A DNA stretch of 64,000 nt from a bacterium (GCA_021781555.1 JAJXWQ010000002.1:1-64000), one strand, 5' to 3'; numbered from the stretch's first letter, positions 40,135 to 49,545 are shown. Translations and numbers: made by a program. Notes: generated by a model from the sequence alone, not told the origin.

Positions 40135-41364
40135 ATGTCCCGCTCCGGTCCCCTGGCCACTCTCCTGGTGGCCTGCCTCCTGCTGGCGGGAGCCTCACCG
40201 GCGCGGGCCGATGACGTTCCGCTGCCTCCCGGGGACATCCTGGGCTTCACGCCCTACCCGCCGGCCCCGGACGTCCTTCCCACGCCCCCCGCTCCGTCCG
40301 GCCGGCAGCTGGGGCCATCGACCTTTGCAGCCCAGCACCGCTTCGGAGCGGCCGAGAGAAGCTCTACCGGACCATCTTGTCGGGTCGGCGGCCAGATCTT
40401 CTCGAACTTCCACCTTCCCACCTCGCGTTTCGAGCCCGAAGGATTCGACCTGACCCGGGCCCGCATCTATGCGAACGGCGTCTTCAACCAGACCTGGTCG
40501 GGCCGCGTCGTGCTCAACACGAGGGCCCTGACCTTGCTGGGCGCGGCGGGCAAGGTTGTCACGCTTTCCCACGACGCCCTCCTCAAGATGGCCTACCTGC
40601 AAGCCCAGGGCCTCTTGCCGGGTAGCCGTATCCAGATGGGCATGATCGTTTCCCCATGGTTCGAATACGAGTCCTCGGCCTGGGGCTACCGGATGCTGGG
40701 CCTCGTGCCGAGCGCCGGTGGCTTCACCGCCACTCCGGGCCCTTCCCTCGTCCCGTTCTACGATCTGGGGCTCAGCCTGGCAGGCAACGAGGATCTCTTC
40801 GACGTCCCGAGCTTCTTCGGCTACGCCCTCGCCGTCACCAACGGCGAGGGCAACACCGCCACCGAGACGGACGGTCAGCTCGACTACGAGGGCCGCCTGA
40901 CCCTCCAGCCGGTGCCCGGCCTCGAGTTCACCGGCATCGCCCACAAGGGCAATCCCGGGGGCGCCGGCCCCGCATTCGAGCGCTATGCCGGCCTGGTGTT
41001 GATCCGGGGCGGCTGGGGACGCCTGGCTGCCGAAGGCAACTGGTCGCACGACGACGGCCCCGGCGGGATCGGCGACGGCCGGATCCTCGGCGCCTGGGCC
41101 GTGATCCACTTGCCGTTCTTCCCGCTGCCGACGCAGCTCGTGCTGCGCGGGGATCGCATCGATGGCGGCCCGACGCCCGCGGGCGCGATCGATCTCGCTC
41201 CCGCCGACGGCTTTCGTTACGAGACGATCGCCGGGATCGCCTTCAAGCCGGTCCGGCAGATCACGCTGATGCTCGACAACGAGAACGCCGACTGGCACCG
41301 CGTGGACGGTTCGGCGTACCGCAACACGGACCAGGTCGCCCTGAACACGCAGGTCACGTTCTGA
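40135..41364 (+). CDS. Porin-like outer-membrane beta-barrel protein
   Basis: 409 residues; AAGGAG is five bases before the ATG. A signal peptide ends near SPARADD (residues about 22-26). After a Pro-rich stretch, residues about 85-409 show alternating strands such as 'GGQIFSNFHLPTSRF', 'GFDLTRARIYANGVF' and 'WAVIHLPFFPLPTQLVLRGD', and the chain ends in Phe (TQVTF), as many outer-membrane barrels do. The pattern resembles phosphate-selective porin O/P-type proteins, but no specific family signature is certain. It would form a channel in the outer membrane. It follows the nfnAB-like pair by 54 bases; a link to their function is not evident. Confidence 0.7.
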   Translation: MSRSGPLATLLVACLLLAGASPARADDVPLPPGDILGFTPYPPAPDVLPTPPAPSGRQLGPSTFAAQHRFGAAERSSTGPSCRVGGQIFSNFHLPTSRFEPEGFDLTRARIYANGVFNQTWSGRVVLNTRALTLLGAAGKVVTLSHDALLKMAYLQAQGLLPGSRIQMGMIVSPWFEYESSAWGYRMLGLVPSAGGFTATPGPSLVPFYDLGLSLAGNEDLFDVPSFFGYALAVTNGEGNTATETDGQLDYEGRLTLQPVPGLEFTGIAHKGNPGGAGPAFERYAGLVLIRGGWGRLAAEGNWSHDDGPGGIGDGRILGAWAVIHLPFFPLPTQLVLRGDRIDGGPTPAGAIDLAPADGFRYETIAGIAFKPVRQITLMLDNENADWHRVDGSAYRNTDQVALNTQVTF

Positions 41365-41404
41365 CACCGGGCGACCGGCAGCAGCGGGGCTTGGGCACTC
41401 CCGG

Positions 41405-44026
41405 TCAGCCCCGATCGGGCGGCAGGATCCACTTCGAAGTCTCGATCACGACATAGGAAGCCAAGGCGGCGCAAAGGGCCACCAGCCAGTCGCGCTGATC
41501 CAGCGGACTGGTCCCCAGCACGGCGGAAAGGGGGCGGAGATCGCTCGTTGCGATCGCCAGCCAGAGCACGATGGCGACCCAGCGAGAAAGCCGGATCGCG
41601 CCCCGGCCCAGGATGCCCCGGAAGGGGGCTGCCCGGCGATCGGAGAAGGCGTGCATGGCCAGGGCCATGGCGATCGTGACCAGGATCAGGGTCTGGCCAT
41701 GGGCCAGCCCACGGTGCGCTAGCCCCCAGCGACCGACGGCGAGAGTGATGACGGCGATGACGAGCCCGTGGGACAGCATCGCCAGCATCCTCGCCCGGCC
41801 CAGCAGCAGGCTCCGCCGTGGCACCGGACCGTGGCCTTCGGCTTCCCCGAGGGCGAGACCCAGTGCGGGAAAGGTGTGGATCAGCAGGTTGAGGTACAGG
41901 ATCTGCAGCGGCGAGAGCGGCAACGGCCACCCGAACACGGTGGCGATCAAGACGGCCAGCATCGTGGCGACCGAGCACGTGATCAGGTAGTCGGCCGCGC
42001 TCTGGATGTTGAAAAAGACCGTCCTGCCCTCGAGCAGGGCGCCGAGCAGGACATCGAGCCGGGGCTCCACCAGGATAGCCTCGGCGGCCTGTTTGGCGAC
42101 CGCAGCCCCCCCGCCCATCGCGATCCCGACATCGGCCGCTCGGAGGGCGGGGGCATCGTTGACCCCATCTCCCATCATCGCAACGGCTTGGCCGCGCTCG
42201 CGCAAGGCCTGGACCAGGCGGTACTTGCCCTCGGGTGTGACCCTGGCCAGCACGTCGCTGTCGGGGGCCGGATCGCTGGAACCCGCGTCCACCTTGAGGG
42301 GCCGCGCTCCGGCGAGTTCGAGACGGCGGGCGATCGCCGCGGCCGTCGCCGGATGATCCCCTGTCACCATCACCATGCGAATTCCCGCCTGCCGCAGATC
42401 CCGAACGGCCTGACGACCTTCCGGCCGCGGCGGGTCCGCCATGCCGATCAGGCCGAGGAAGACCCACCCCGTATCCTCGGCCTGGTCGGGGCTCGGCAGC
42501 GGGACCGTCGCCGGAATCATCCGGGCCGCGACGGCGAAGACCCGGAGCCCGCAGCGGGCCATGGCACGGCTCCGCCGCGACCAGGCACGGCGGCCAGAAT
42601 CCGTCAGCGGCCTTGCGTTCAGCTGGAGATTCCGGCTCGAGCCAGAGGCCCGGTCGGTCGCGGAGATCACCTCGGCGCAGCGCGCCAGGATGGCCTCGGG
42701 GGCCCCCTTGGCGGCAATCACGGTCGCGCCGCCGAGGGGATCCGGAGCAGGCCCGCAGCAGACCGCCATCCACGGCCGACCCGGGCCGGGATCGATGGTC
42801 CAGCGGCGGGCGCAAGCGGGCCTGGGATCCTTGAGCTTGGCCTTCGCCGCGACGACCAGGAGCGCCCCTTCGTCGGGATCGCCGTGGACGTGCCAGCCCT
42901 CCTCGCTGCGCTCGTAGGTCGCGTTGTTGCAGAGCTGCGCCGAGCGCAGCAGCGCGACCATGGCGGGGAAATCACCGGGCTCTTGCACCTGACCGTGCGC
43001 CAGGAACGTCCCCCCGGGTTCGAGGGCCGGACCCGATACGGTCAGGCGACTGCCGGGGGTCTCGAGGCGCAGGACGGCCATCTGGTTGGCGGTCAGCGTG
43101 CCGGTCTTGTCGACGCAGAGAACCTGGATCGTGCCCAGCGTCTCCACGGTCTGGAGCCGCCGGACCTGCAGGCCGAGCGCGGCCAGGCGCCGGGCGCCCG
43201 CGGACAGCGCCAGCGTCGCCACGGCCGGCAGGCCCTCCGGGATGGCCGCGATCGCCAGGGCGATGGCCATCTGCGCCAGGGGCCAGAAAGGACGCTGCTG
43301 GGCCATGCCGATCGCGAGGATCCCGGCGGCCAGGAGCGCCACCGTCCAGATCAACACCCGGCCCAGCCCCTCGAGGCGGGCCTGGAGGGGACTGGGCGGC
43401 CGGTCGGTCTCCTGCATGAGGCGACCGATCCGTCCGATCTCGCTGCGGGCGCCCGTATGCTCGACGACGGCAAGCGCCGCCCCCTCGAGGCTGAGCGTCC
43501 CGGCGTGAACCCGATCTTCCGGGGCGCGCCGCCAGATCGGGACGGATTCTCCCGTGAGCAGGGATTCATCCTGGAGCAGGGCGCCCTCGACCAGACGCGC
43601 ATCGGCCGGGATCCGATCGCCGGCGAGGACGACCAGCAGGTCCCCTACCACCACCTCGGCCGCCGGAATGTCCCACTCTTGACCGCCCCGGCGCACGCGG
43701 GCGTGCGGAGCCGCCAGAGCTTGCAGCGCCTCGACGTCCTTGCTCGATCGGTAGTCCATGGCCGCCCCCACCACACCGTTGAGCAAGAGGGCGGCAAGGA
43801 TGGCCACGCCCTGCCCCGGCTCGCCGAGGGCAAAGGACAGGAGCCCGGCACCCAGGAGCAGCACGACGATGAAGCTGGTGGCCTGGTCCCGCAGGACCTG
43901 AGCCAGGGTTCGTGGCGGAAGCGTCGGGGTGAGGTTCGGTCCATCGCGCTCCAGGCGCAGGGCTGCGTCGGCGTGGGAAAGCCCGCCTTCCGGGCTCCCC
44001 CGGGGTGTCGCAGGGCTCTCGTTCAT
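41405..44026 (-). CDS. P-type ATPase, calcium-type (P2A) cation transporter
   Basis: 873 residues from ATG 44026 (a TTG at 44047 is the alternative). It contains the actuator motif LTGES, membrane helix 4 AAIPEGLPAV, the phosphorylation site CVDKTGTLTANQ at about residue 300, and the hinge MMGDGVNDAPALRAADVGIAMG. The PEGLP sequence and the N-terminal domain ('ALRLERDGPNLTP', 'VLLLGAGLLSFALG') match P2A Ca2+ or Ca2+/Mn2+ pumps such as PacL. It would export a divalent cation across the inner membrane. It is the last of a minus-strand run after an Hsp20 and a CBS-domain gene, 129 bases downstream of the former, so linkage is loose. Confidence 0.87.
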   Translation of the reverse strand: MNESPATPRGSPEGGLSHADAALRLERDGPNLTPTLPPRTLAQVLRDQATSFIVVLLLGAGLLSFALGEPGQGVAILAALLLNGVVGAAMDYRSSKDVEALQALAAPHARVRRGGQEWDIPAAEVVVGDLLVVLAGDRIPADARLVEGALLQDESLLTGESVPIWRRAPEDRVHAGTLSLEGAALAVVEHTGARSEIGRIGRLMQETDRPPSPLQARLEGLGRVLIWTVALLAAGILAIGMAQQRPFWPLAQMAIALAIAAIPEGLPAVATLALSAGARRLAALGLQVRRLQTVETLGTIQVLCVDKTGTLTANQMAVLRLETPGSRLTVSGPALEPGGTFLAHGQVQEPGDFPAMVALLRSAQLCNNATYERSEEGWHVHGDPDEGALLVVAAKAKLKDPRPACARRWTIDPGPGRPWMAVCCGPAPDPLGGATVIAAKGAPEAILARCAEVISATDRASGSSRNLQLNARPLTDSGRRAWSRRSRAMARCGLRVFAVAARMIPATVPLPSPDQAEDTGWVFLGLIGMADPPRPEGRQAVRDLRQAGIRMVMVTGDHPATAAAIARRLELAGARPLKVDAGSSDPAPDSDVLARVTPEGKYRLVQALRERGQAVAMMGDGVNDAPALRAADVGIAMGGGAAVAKQAAEAILVEPRLDVLLGALLEGRTVFFNIQSAADYLITCSVATMLAVLIATVFGWPLPLSPLQILYLNLLIHTFPALGLALGEAEGHGPVPRRSLLLGRARMLAMLSHGLVIAVITLAVGRWGLAHRGLAHGQTLILVTIAMALAMHAFSDRRAAPFRGILGRGAIRLSRWVAIVLWLAIATSDLRPLSAVLGTSPLDQRDWLVALCAALASYVVIETSKWILPPDRG

Positions 44027-44100
44027 CGGGCCTTCGATCCCAGGCAAGGCAGCAGGTCCTCGCGGCCGATCGCCGCCGGCCCCCTGGCCGAATCGGCCTG

Positions 44101-44137
44101 GCGCGGCCGGGTCACAAGAAGATGCACCCGGCCGCGC
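44101..44137. terminator. Strong hairpin between hsp20 and the P-type ATPase gene
   Basis: GCGCGGCCGGGT (44101-44112) and ACCCGGCCGCGC (44126-44137) are a perfect 12-bp inverted repeat with a 13-base loop, 19 bases past the hsp20 stop on the minus strand. No T-tract is seen. Confidence 0.6.
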
Positions 44138-44155
44138 AGCCGCTCACCGTAGGGG

Positions 44156-44608
44156 TCAGGGCGTCTCGATCTTGAGCTTGTGGGCCTTCTTGCCCGGTGC
44201 TGGCTGCGCCAGCGGCGCCCGGATCGTCAAGATCCCATTCTTGAAGCTCGCCTTGGCCTGATCCTCGACGACGCGCTCGGGCAGGTGGACTGCCCGGTGG
44301 AAGCTCCCGAACTCCCGCTCGGAGCGGTAGAAGTAGTCCTCGCGGATCTCGGATTCCTTCTTCGTCTCGCCCAGGATGATCACACGCTCCGCGGTGACCT
44401 CGACGTTCACGTCCTTGGCCTCCATCCCCGGAAGCTCCACGTTGATGACGGCTTCCTTGTCCGTCGTGAAGACCTCGACCTTCGGCAGGAACATCATGGG
44501 TCCTTCCTCGATCATTCCGGGGTGGCCCACGATCTCGTTGAAGAGGCGATCCATCTGCTGGCGCATCCGCTCCAGCTCTGGCAGGGGCTGCCAGCGCATG
44601 AGTGCCAC
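44156..44608 (-). CDS. Small heat-shock protein, Hsp20 family
   Basis: 150 residues from GTG 44608, seven bases after AAAGGAG; this gives the typical opening 'ALMRWQPLPELERMRQQMDRL'-type start, while an ATG at 44599 is less well placed. The alpha-crystallin domain covers about 45-140: 'FTTDKEAVINVELPGMEAKDVNV', 'FGSFHRAVHLPERV' and 'ASFKNGILTIRAP', the last being the family signature. Hsp20 proteins hold unfolding proteins as ATP-independent chaperones in the cytoplasm. It lies between a CBS-domain gene and a cation pump, which suggests a stress-response grouping. No heat-shock promoter element was identified. Confidence 0.9.
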   Translation of the reverse strand: MALMRWQPLPELERMRQQMDRLFNEIVGHPGMIEEGPMMFLPKVEVFTTDKEAVINVELPGMEAKDVNVEVTAERVIILGETKKESEIREDYFYRSEREFGSFHRAVHLPERVVEDQAKASFKNGILTIRAPLAQPAPGKKAHKLKIETP

Positions 44609-44729
44609 GATAAGGCTCCTTTCTGCTGCACAGCACCGAACCCGGTGCTGCGTCATCCGAAGACCAGGCCGGCCCACCCCGGGGCATCGAGGGACGAGCC
44701 TGCGCCGGGTCCCATGGGATCCACGCCGA

Positions 44730-45146
44730 CTACTTGTGGCGGGTCTGCTGGTGGAAGTGCTCGAGCGCCTTGATCAGCTCGTTCTGGACGCGCCCCTCGA
44801 GCAGATCCTCGAGGGAGAGCATGCCGACCACCCGGCCTTGATCCACGACGACCAGTCTCCGGACCTTGTTCTCGAGCATCGTCTCGATCGCAAACTCGAC
44901 CGAGGCATCCGGGCTGACCGTGATCGGCTTGGTGGTCATGACCTCCTTGACGGGCCGATCCACCGATCGCTTGGCCACGGCGCGGACGGCGATGTCGCGA
45001 TCGGTGACGATGCCGACCAGCTTGCCGTCGTCGGCGATCGGGATGACTCCGACATTTTCCCGGTTCATCGTCTCGGCGACGTCCGGAACGGTCGTCACGG
45101 AGGCGACCTGGACGACCTTCTTGCTCATGATTTCGTTGACTTTCAT
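44730..45146 (-). CDS. CBS-pair domain protein
   Basis: 138 residues from ATG 45146; AAGGAG lies ten bases upstream. It is made almost entirely of two CBS domains: first 'VNEIMSKKVVQVASVTTVPDVAETM...VGIVTDRDIAVRAV', second 'VKEVMTTKPITVSPDASVEFAIETM...VVGMLSLEDLLEG'. Such stand-alone pairs bind adenine nucleotides (AMP, ATP or SAM) and often act as energy or stress sensors. No effector domain is fused. It lies 121 bases upstream of hsp20 on the same strand. The partner it controls is unknown. Confidence 0.88.
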   Translation of the reverse strand: MKVNEIMSKKVVQVASVTTVPDVAETMNRENVGVIPIADDGKLVGIVTDRDIAVRAVAKRSVDRPVKEVMTTKPITVSPDASVEFAIETMLENKVRRLVVVDQGRVVGMLSLEDLLEGRVQNELIKALEHFHQQTRHK

Positions 45147-45339
45147 GGGGGGGAATTCTCCTTTTTGATCGTGGGTGGGGCCAGCCGCACGCGGACGGCA
45201 TCCTTCAGGGGGGGACCTTCGCCGCCTCGACGGCGCAGCGCGGCAGCTTGCCTTGGGCAGGGGAGGGCACGACGGGACCTGGCGGGTTTTCCGGATGCCA
45301 AGGGCCCGGATTCCGGCGCAGGCATCCAAGCTGCGGCCG

Positions 45340-45669
45340 TCAACCCGGCCGGTGGTAGGTCTTGCAGTCGGCATGGCCGTCGTGAGGACCGACGATGACG
45401 GCCTCGGCGGTGCAGCGGAAACGCTCGTTGTACTTGCAGCTTTCGGCCTTGCAGCTGCCGACCCGTGCCTGCAGATCGGTGGCACCGAAGTGGGCCCCGC
45501 GGCGAGGCGTGAAGGTATCGCAGCGCGGGTGGACGGCCACCGCGGCGTGCCGGGAAGCCGTGGTCCGTTCCTCGTCACCGACCTGGATGGCAGCCGCATG
45601 GCACATGTTGGCCTCGTTGAAACCGCACTCGCTCAACTCGCAGAGCCGGACCAGCGGAATCTGCGTCAT
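45340..45669 (-). CDS. DUF1540 protein with two Cys-rich repeats
   Basis: 109 residues with two copies of the DUF1540-type Cys pattern: CELSECGFNEANMCHA...HPRCDTF and CKAESCKYNERFRCTAE...HADCKTY. Eight cysteines spaced this way suggest two small metal-binding units. It has no signal peptide, so it is probably cytoplasmic. DUF1540 has no established function. AAGGA is eight bases before the ATG, and a good promoter (TTGAAA, 16 bases, TAACAA) lies about 50 bases upstream on the minus strand. It is 193 bases upstream of the CBS gene. Confidence 0.82.
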   Translation of the reverse strand: MTQIPLVRLCELSECGFNEANMCHAAAIQVGDEERTTASRHAAVAVHPRCDTFTPRRGAHFGATDLQARVGSCKAESCKYNERFRCTAEAVIVGPHDGHADCKTYHRPG

Positions 45670-45717
45670 CGGGATCTTCCTTTCTGCTCAGGCTGCACGC
45701 CGAAATCGAACGCCCGA

Positions 45718-45745
45718 TTGTTACACTCTTTAATTAAGATTTCAA
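45718..45745 (-). promoter_or_regulatory. Candidate promoter for the DUF1540 gene
   Basis: On the minus strand TTGAAA (45745-45740), a 16-base AT-rich spacer and TAACAA (45723-45718) lie 49 bases before the start codon of the DUF1540 gene. Confidence 0.5.
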
Positions 45746-45823
45746 TAGCCGTCCCTGCCATCGCGAGGGGGCGCCAGGAATGCGCCGCAAGTTTCCCGAG
45801 AAAGGCTCCACGCGGCATTCCGG

Positions 45824-45919
45824 GCGCTCCCGGTTTGACCGGATCGGGTCCAGGATTTCAAACGGGGCCCGGTTGCGCAGCGCAGCGACCGCGCCGAGGG
45901 ACCCATTCACACTACAAAA
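45824..45919. repeat. Interspersed repeat, full copy B
   Basis: Gap-free match over about 96 bp to copy A at 16324-16419. It keeps the GGGGCCCGGTTGCGCAGCG core, but its outer inverted repeat has two mismatches (AACGGGGCCC against GGGACCCATT). It lies between two divergent promoters in the 380-base region upstream of feoA. Confidence 0.75.
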
Positions 45920-45975
45920 ACCCCTTAACCCCCGGAAATCCAGAGCGCGAGAGCATGCCTGCGGAATTTCCACAA

Positions 45976-46004
45976 TTGACAATACTTCTCAACTACGCTA
46001 GATT
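45976..46004 (+). promoter_or_regulatory. Promoter of the feo operon
   Basis: TTGACA (45976-45981), a 17-base spacer and TAGATT (45999-46004) are a near-consensus housekeeping promoter 46 bases before the feoA start. Sequence between promoter and gene contains TTGA...TCAA arms that might be an iron-regulator site, but no clear Fur or DtxR box is visible. Confidence 0.7.
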
Positions 46005-46049
46005 GCTTTTATCGTCTTGAGAAACTCTATCAACTAGGAGTCCCATCGA

Positions 46050-46280
46050 GTGCTCGCCCCCTTGAGTCACCTCCAGCCTGGCCAACGCGGCCGGATCACC
46101 CGAGTCGGGGGGGCCTCGAGCATACGTCGGCGGATGCTCGACCTCGGCCTGGTCCCGGGCACCGAGATCGCCGCCCTCCACGCGGCACCGCTGCGCGATC
46201 CGGTGGCGTTCCTGGTACGCGGCTACCACCTGGCCATGCGGCGCCGGGATGCCGAGGCGATCGCCGTTGAGCTGCTGTGA
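46050..46280 (+). CDS. feoA: Ferrous iron transport protein FeoA
   Basis: 76 residues from GTG 46050, nine bases after AGGAG. It is a small SH3-like protein with the FeoA pattern '[15 protein letters not shown]', '[15 protein letters not shown]' and '[17 protein letters not shown]'. FeoA assists the FeoB transporter at the cytoplasmic side. It is the first gene of a feoA-feoB-feoC-like operon and its end overlaps the feoB start. Promoter upstream is strong and AT-rich. Confidence 0.9.
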   Translation: MLAPLSHLQPGQRGRITRVGGASSIRRRMLDLGLVPGTEIAALHAAPLRDPVAFLVRGYHLAMRRRDAEAIAVELL

Positions 46281-48312
46281 TTCGGCGGCAAGCCCCTCAC
46301 CGCTCCGGGTAGCGGGCACCGCGACGGTCGCCCTGGCGGGCAATCCCAACGTAGGCAAGAGCACCCTGTTCAACGCCCTGACCGGCCTGCATCAGCACGT
46401 CGGCAACTGGAGCGGGAAGACCGTCGAGCGCAAGGACGGGACCTGCCGTGCCGGGGATCTCACCCTGCGCCTCGTCGATCTGCCCGGTACCTACAGCCTG
46501 AGCGCCCTTTCCCCCGAGGAGCTGATCGCCCGCGAGTTCATCGCCCTCGAACGTCCCGACGTCGTGATCTCGGTCGTCGACGCCTCCAACCTCGAGCGCA
46601 ACCTCTACCTCACGCTGCAGCTCCTCGAGCTCACCGACCGCGTGATCGTCGCGCTCAACATGATCGACCTCGCCGAGCGCAAGGGGTTGATCATCGACGT
46701 CCCGCAGCTCGAACGGCGGCTGGGGGTGCCGGTCGTACCGCTCGTCGCCGAGCACCGTGAGGGGTCCGCCGAAGTTGTGGAGGCGATCCGGCGCGTGCTG
46801 CGAAGCGACAAGCGCGCAGCCCCTCCCCGCGCCGGCCTGCCGGTGGTGCTGGCCGAGGCGGTCGGTCGCATCGCGTCCATGCTGCCCGAGCGCCCGGCGG
46901 GCTTTGACCGCGACTGGTTTGCCCGCAAGCTGCTCGAGGGAGATGGCGCGATCCTCGAGGTGGCCGGCCGCACGCCCATTCTGGGCGCCGCCGACCAGCT
47001 GGCCCGGGAGCTGCGGGCGGATCCGCAGCTGGCCGATGCCGAAGCCGAGGTGATCTCGGCGCAGTACGAGCTGCTCTCGACCCTGCTGACCGGCGTGGTG
47101 CGCAAGGGAACGGGCAAGCTCGACTGGTCGGATGCCCTGGATCGCGTCGTCACCCACCGCTACTTGGGCTACCCGATCCTCTTCGGGGTCTTCGCCCTGA
47201 TGTTCTGGGCCACCTTCTCGCTGGGGGCCGGAACCCCGCTCTCGATTGCCTTGACCCGCATCCTGGATCAGGTCGGGGGGGGCTTGCGCTGGGCTCTGGT
47301 CCGGGTCGGGGCGCCCGCGCTCCTGGTGAACTTCGTCGTCGCGGGGCTGTGGGCAGGCTTCGAGACCGTTGTGGGCTTCTTTCCGCTGATCGCGGTATTC
47401 TTCACCTGCTTTGCGCTCCTGGAGGACTCCGGTTACCTGGCGCGGGCTGCCTTCATGGTCGACCGGTTCATGTCGGCGATCGGGCTTCACGGGCGGAGTT
47501 TCCTGCCGCTCGTGATGGGCTTCGGCTGCAACGTCCCGGCCGTGATGGCGGCCAGGGGTATCGACAACCCGGGCGACCGCCTGCTGACCATCCTGGTCAA
47601 TCCGTTGATGCTCTGCCAGGCCCGCCTCGTCGTGTTCGTCTTCTTCGCTGCCACCTTCTTCTCCGGCTGGCGGGCTGCCGCCGTGATGCTGTCGCTGTAT
47701 GGCTTGAGCGCCGTCCTGGTGGTCCTGATGAGCGCCCTGTTCAAGCGCACGCTGTTCCAATCCGAGCCCACGCCCTTCCTCCTCGAGCTTCCGCCCTACC
47801 ACCTTCCGGTCTGGCGCAACGTGGCGACGCATGCCTGGCGATCGACGCGGATGTTCATTCGCCGGGCGGGCGGGCAGATCACCGTCATGACCGGTGCTGT
47901 CTGGCTGTTCACCCACCTGCCGCTCGGACCGGTGGACCACTCCTTCGCGGGTCGTCTGGGACACCTCGTCGCACCGCTCGGCCTGACGATGGGCCTGAGC
48001 TGGCGGCTCCTGGTCAGCCTGGTAGCTGGCGTCCTGGCCAAGGAGGGCGTCCTGGCCTCCTTGGCGGTGCTTTACGGGGTGGGTCCGCACGGCCTTGCGG
48101 GCGCCCTTCGGCATGCCGTGAGCCCCCTGGCCGCCTACACGTTCATGGTCGTGAGCCTGGTCTACATCCCCTGCTTCTCGACCCTGGTGGTCATCCGGCG
48201 CGAGACCATGAGCTGGCGTTGGACCGCCTTTGCCGCCCTGTACGGCCTGATCCTGGCCTTCGTCCTGGGCACCGGGATCTTCCAGGTCGGCCGCCTGCTG
48301 GGCCTCGGCTGA
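46267..48312 (+). CDS. feoB: Ferrous iron transporter FeoB
   Basis: 681 residues if started at TTG 46267 (GAGG nine bases upstream); an ATG at 46249 is the alternative. The N-terminal G domain has [12 protein letters not shown], the switch [10 protein letters not shown] and NMID. A helical domain follows, then the membrane domain with two gate motifs, including '[18 protein letters not shown]' and '[17 protein letters not shown]'. FeoB moves Fe2+ across the inner membrane under low-oxygen conditions, fitting the many iron-sulfur proteins in this window. It overlaps feoA by 14 bases and the feoC-like gene by one (TGATG). Confidence 0.92.
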   Translation: MSCCDSAASPSPLRVAGTATVALAGNPNVGKSTLFNALTGLHQHVGNWSGKTVERKDGTCRAGDLTLRLVDLPGTYSLSALSPEELIAREFIALERPDVVISVVDASNLERNLYLTLQLLELTDRVIVALNMIDLAERKGLIIDVPQLERRLGVPVVPLVAEHREGSAEVVEAIRRVLRSDKRAAPPRAGLPVVLAEAVGRIASMLPERPAGFDRDWFARKLLEGDGAILEVAGRTPILGAADQLARELRADPQLADAEAEVISAQYELLSTLLTGVVRKGTGKLDWSDALDRVVTHRYLGYPILFGVFALMFWATFSLGAGTPLSIALTRILDQVGGGLRWALVRVGAPALLVNFVVAGLWAGFETVVGFFPLIAVFFTCFALLEDSGYLARAAFMVDRFMSAIGLHGRSFLPLVMGFGCNVPAVMAARGIDNPGDRLLTILVNPLMLCQARLVVFVFFAATFFSGWRAAAVMLSLYGLSAVLVVLMSALFKRTLFQSEPTPFLLELPPYHLPVWRNVATHAWRSTRMFIRRAGGQITVMTGAVWLFTHLPLGPVDHSFAGRLGHLVAPLGLTMGLSWRLLVSLVAGVLAKEGVLASLAVLYGVGPHGLAGALRHAVSPLAAYTFMVVSLVYIPCFSTLVVIRRETMSWRWTAFAALYGLILAFVLGTGIFQVGRLLGLG

Positions 48313-48650
48313 TGCTGCGCGATCTTCTCCTGGCGCTCGCCGAAAGCCACGGCCAATCCAGCGCGGAGCTGCGGGCTCGCCTCAAGATCAGCCGCGAACT
48401 CCTCGAGCAGCTCCTGGCGCAGCTCGTGCGCCTCGGCTTCGTCGCGATCGGCTCCGCGGCTGCGGAACGGGAGGCCTCGGCGCAGGCGAAGGCTTGCCCG
48501 GAGCGCCTGCCGGGCCGCCGGGCCCCGGGCTGCGCAAGTTGCCCCGTGCCCTGCGGGAACCCTCAGGCGCTGGCTGCCACGAGCCTGCGGGTCACCCCGA
48601 AGGGCCTCGCCTTCGCCCAGCGCGAAGCCGTGCGAACTCTTCCTACCTGA
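48312..48650 (+). CDS. feoC: FeoC-like winged-helix iron-sulfur regulator
   Basis: 112 residues from ATG 48312, which overlaps the feoB stop by one base. The first 45 residues form a small winged helix ('LLALAESHGQSSAELRARLKISRELLEQLLAQLVRLG' in shorter blocks). Four cysteines at 62, 74, 77 and 81 (CPERLP...CASCPVPC) fit the FeoC iron-sulfur motif. FeoC stabilises or controls FeoB in response to oxygen or iron. The C-terminal 30 residues ('LRVTPKGLAFAQREA') are an extension beyond the usual 80. Position as third gene of the operon supports the call. Confidence 0.82.
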   Translation: MLRDLLLALAESHGQSSAELRARLKISRELLEQLLAQLVRLGFVAIGSAAAEREASAQAKACPERLPGRRAPGCASCPVPCGNPQALAATSLRVTPKGLAFAQREAVRTLPT

Positions 48651-48690
48651 TCCCGCGCGGCCGCCTCCCCGAGACGGGTACAAGGGCCCC

Positions 48691-49329
48691 ATGCGATCCC
48701 TGCTCGGCTGGTCTTCGGTGCTCCTGGCAGGCGGCCTGGCCGCCTGCGCCGCGGCGCCACCGCCGCCGCCGAGCCAAAAGACACTCGGGCCGATCACGGT
48801 CCACCTGTCGGATCTTTGGCCGGACGCTCCCGCGTCCGCGAACCTCGTGATTCCCGCCCTGCCGGCGTCAGGGAGTGCCTTGCCGGCCACCACGGTCAAA
48901 GGCCCCACGGCAACCTATCTCGAGTTTCCGGGGACCGGGATCGGCACGCCCGAAACCTTCCCGGATCCGAGTCCAAACCCTGGCGACCCTTACTACCTCG
49001 AGACCGACCTCATCCTCGCTGCGACGAGCACGATCCCTGCCACGGTCGACATCCGGGCCTTCCTGTCCAAGGGTGATCCCTACGTCAACCTGATCAGCGC
49101 CGATGACTTCGATGTGCTCGAGGTCTCGCCACAGGCCTCGGGTTCCATCGATCTGATGCAAGAAGCCACGCCCGGGATGAGCTGGAACCTCGGGCTGGCC
49201 CTCAGAACCGCGGGTTCGGATCAGACACCGGTCCAGGCCGCTGCGGGCCAGGCGATCACCATCACCCCCACGATCGAGTATTCGTGGTGGGGCGGCCCCG
49301 GACCGATCCTGAATCTCTGGGGCATCTGA
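48691..49329 (+). CDS. Small lipoprotein of unknown function
   Basis: 212 residues. The signal ends in a lipobox LAAC (Cys about residue 19) followed by a run of prolines. The mature part has beta-rich, Ser/Thr/Pro-rich sequence with 'GPTATYLEFPGTGIGTPETFPD' and 'WWGGPGPILNLWGI' at the end, and no recognisable domain. It could be an Ig-like surface protein. It lies 40 bases after feoC but has its own -10-like TACAAG six bases before the ATG and no Shine-Dalgarno, so separate leaderless expression is possible. A strong terminator follows. Confidence 0.72.
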   Translation: MRSLLGWSSVLLAGGLAACAAAPPPPPSQKTLGPITVHLSDLWPDAPASANLVIPALPASGSALPATTVKGPTATYLEFPGTGIGTPETFPDPSPNPGDPYYLETDLILAATSTIPATVDIRAFLSKGDPYVNLISADDFDVLEVSPQASGSIDLMQEATPGMSWNLGLALRTAGSDQTPVQAAAGQAITITPTIEYSWWGGPGPILNLWGI

Positions 49330-49371
49330 CAGCCGGCTCTCGAGGCACCCGCGGAATCCGGAACCAAAGCC

Positions 49372-49405
49372 AGAAGGCCCAGAATCTGCTCTGGGCCTTC
49401 TTTTT
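49372..49405 (+). terminator. Rho-independent terminator
   Basis: AGAAGGCCCAGA (49372-49383) and TCTGGGCCTTCT (49390-49401) pair perfectly over 12 bp with a 6-base loop and are followed by TTTT. It ends the small lipoprotein transcript and faces the tRNA cluster. Confidence 0.88.
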
Positions 49406-49412
49406 AGGGTAG

Positions 49413-49486
49413 TGGGCACAACAGGAGTTGAACCTGTGACCTCATGCATGTCAAGCATGCGCTCTAACCAACTGAGCTATGCGCCC
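49413..49486 (-). tRNA. tRNA-Val (GAC)
   Basis: On the minus strand a 74-base cloverleaf: acceptor GGGCGCA paired with TGTGCCC (one G-U), D arm GCTC...GAGC, anticodon stem CATGC/GCATG with loop TTGACAT (anticodon GAC), T arm ACAGG TTCAACT CCTGT, discriminator A. CCA is not encoded. Last of three tandem tRNA genes. Confidence 0.93.
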
Positions 49487-49545
49487 TCGGGAACGGGGTG
49501 GCCATCCACCTCGCCAGGATACCTGGCTCGGCCGGATCCCACCAG

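Noticed and set aside
49372-49405. Inverted repeat as an insertion-sequence end
   Set aside because: Stem plus T-tract just after a stop codon is a typical terminator; no transposase or target duplication is present.
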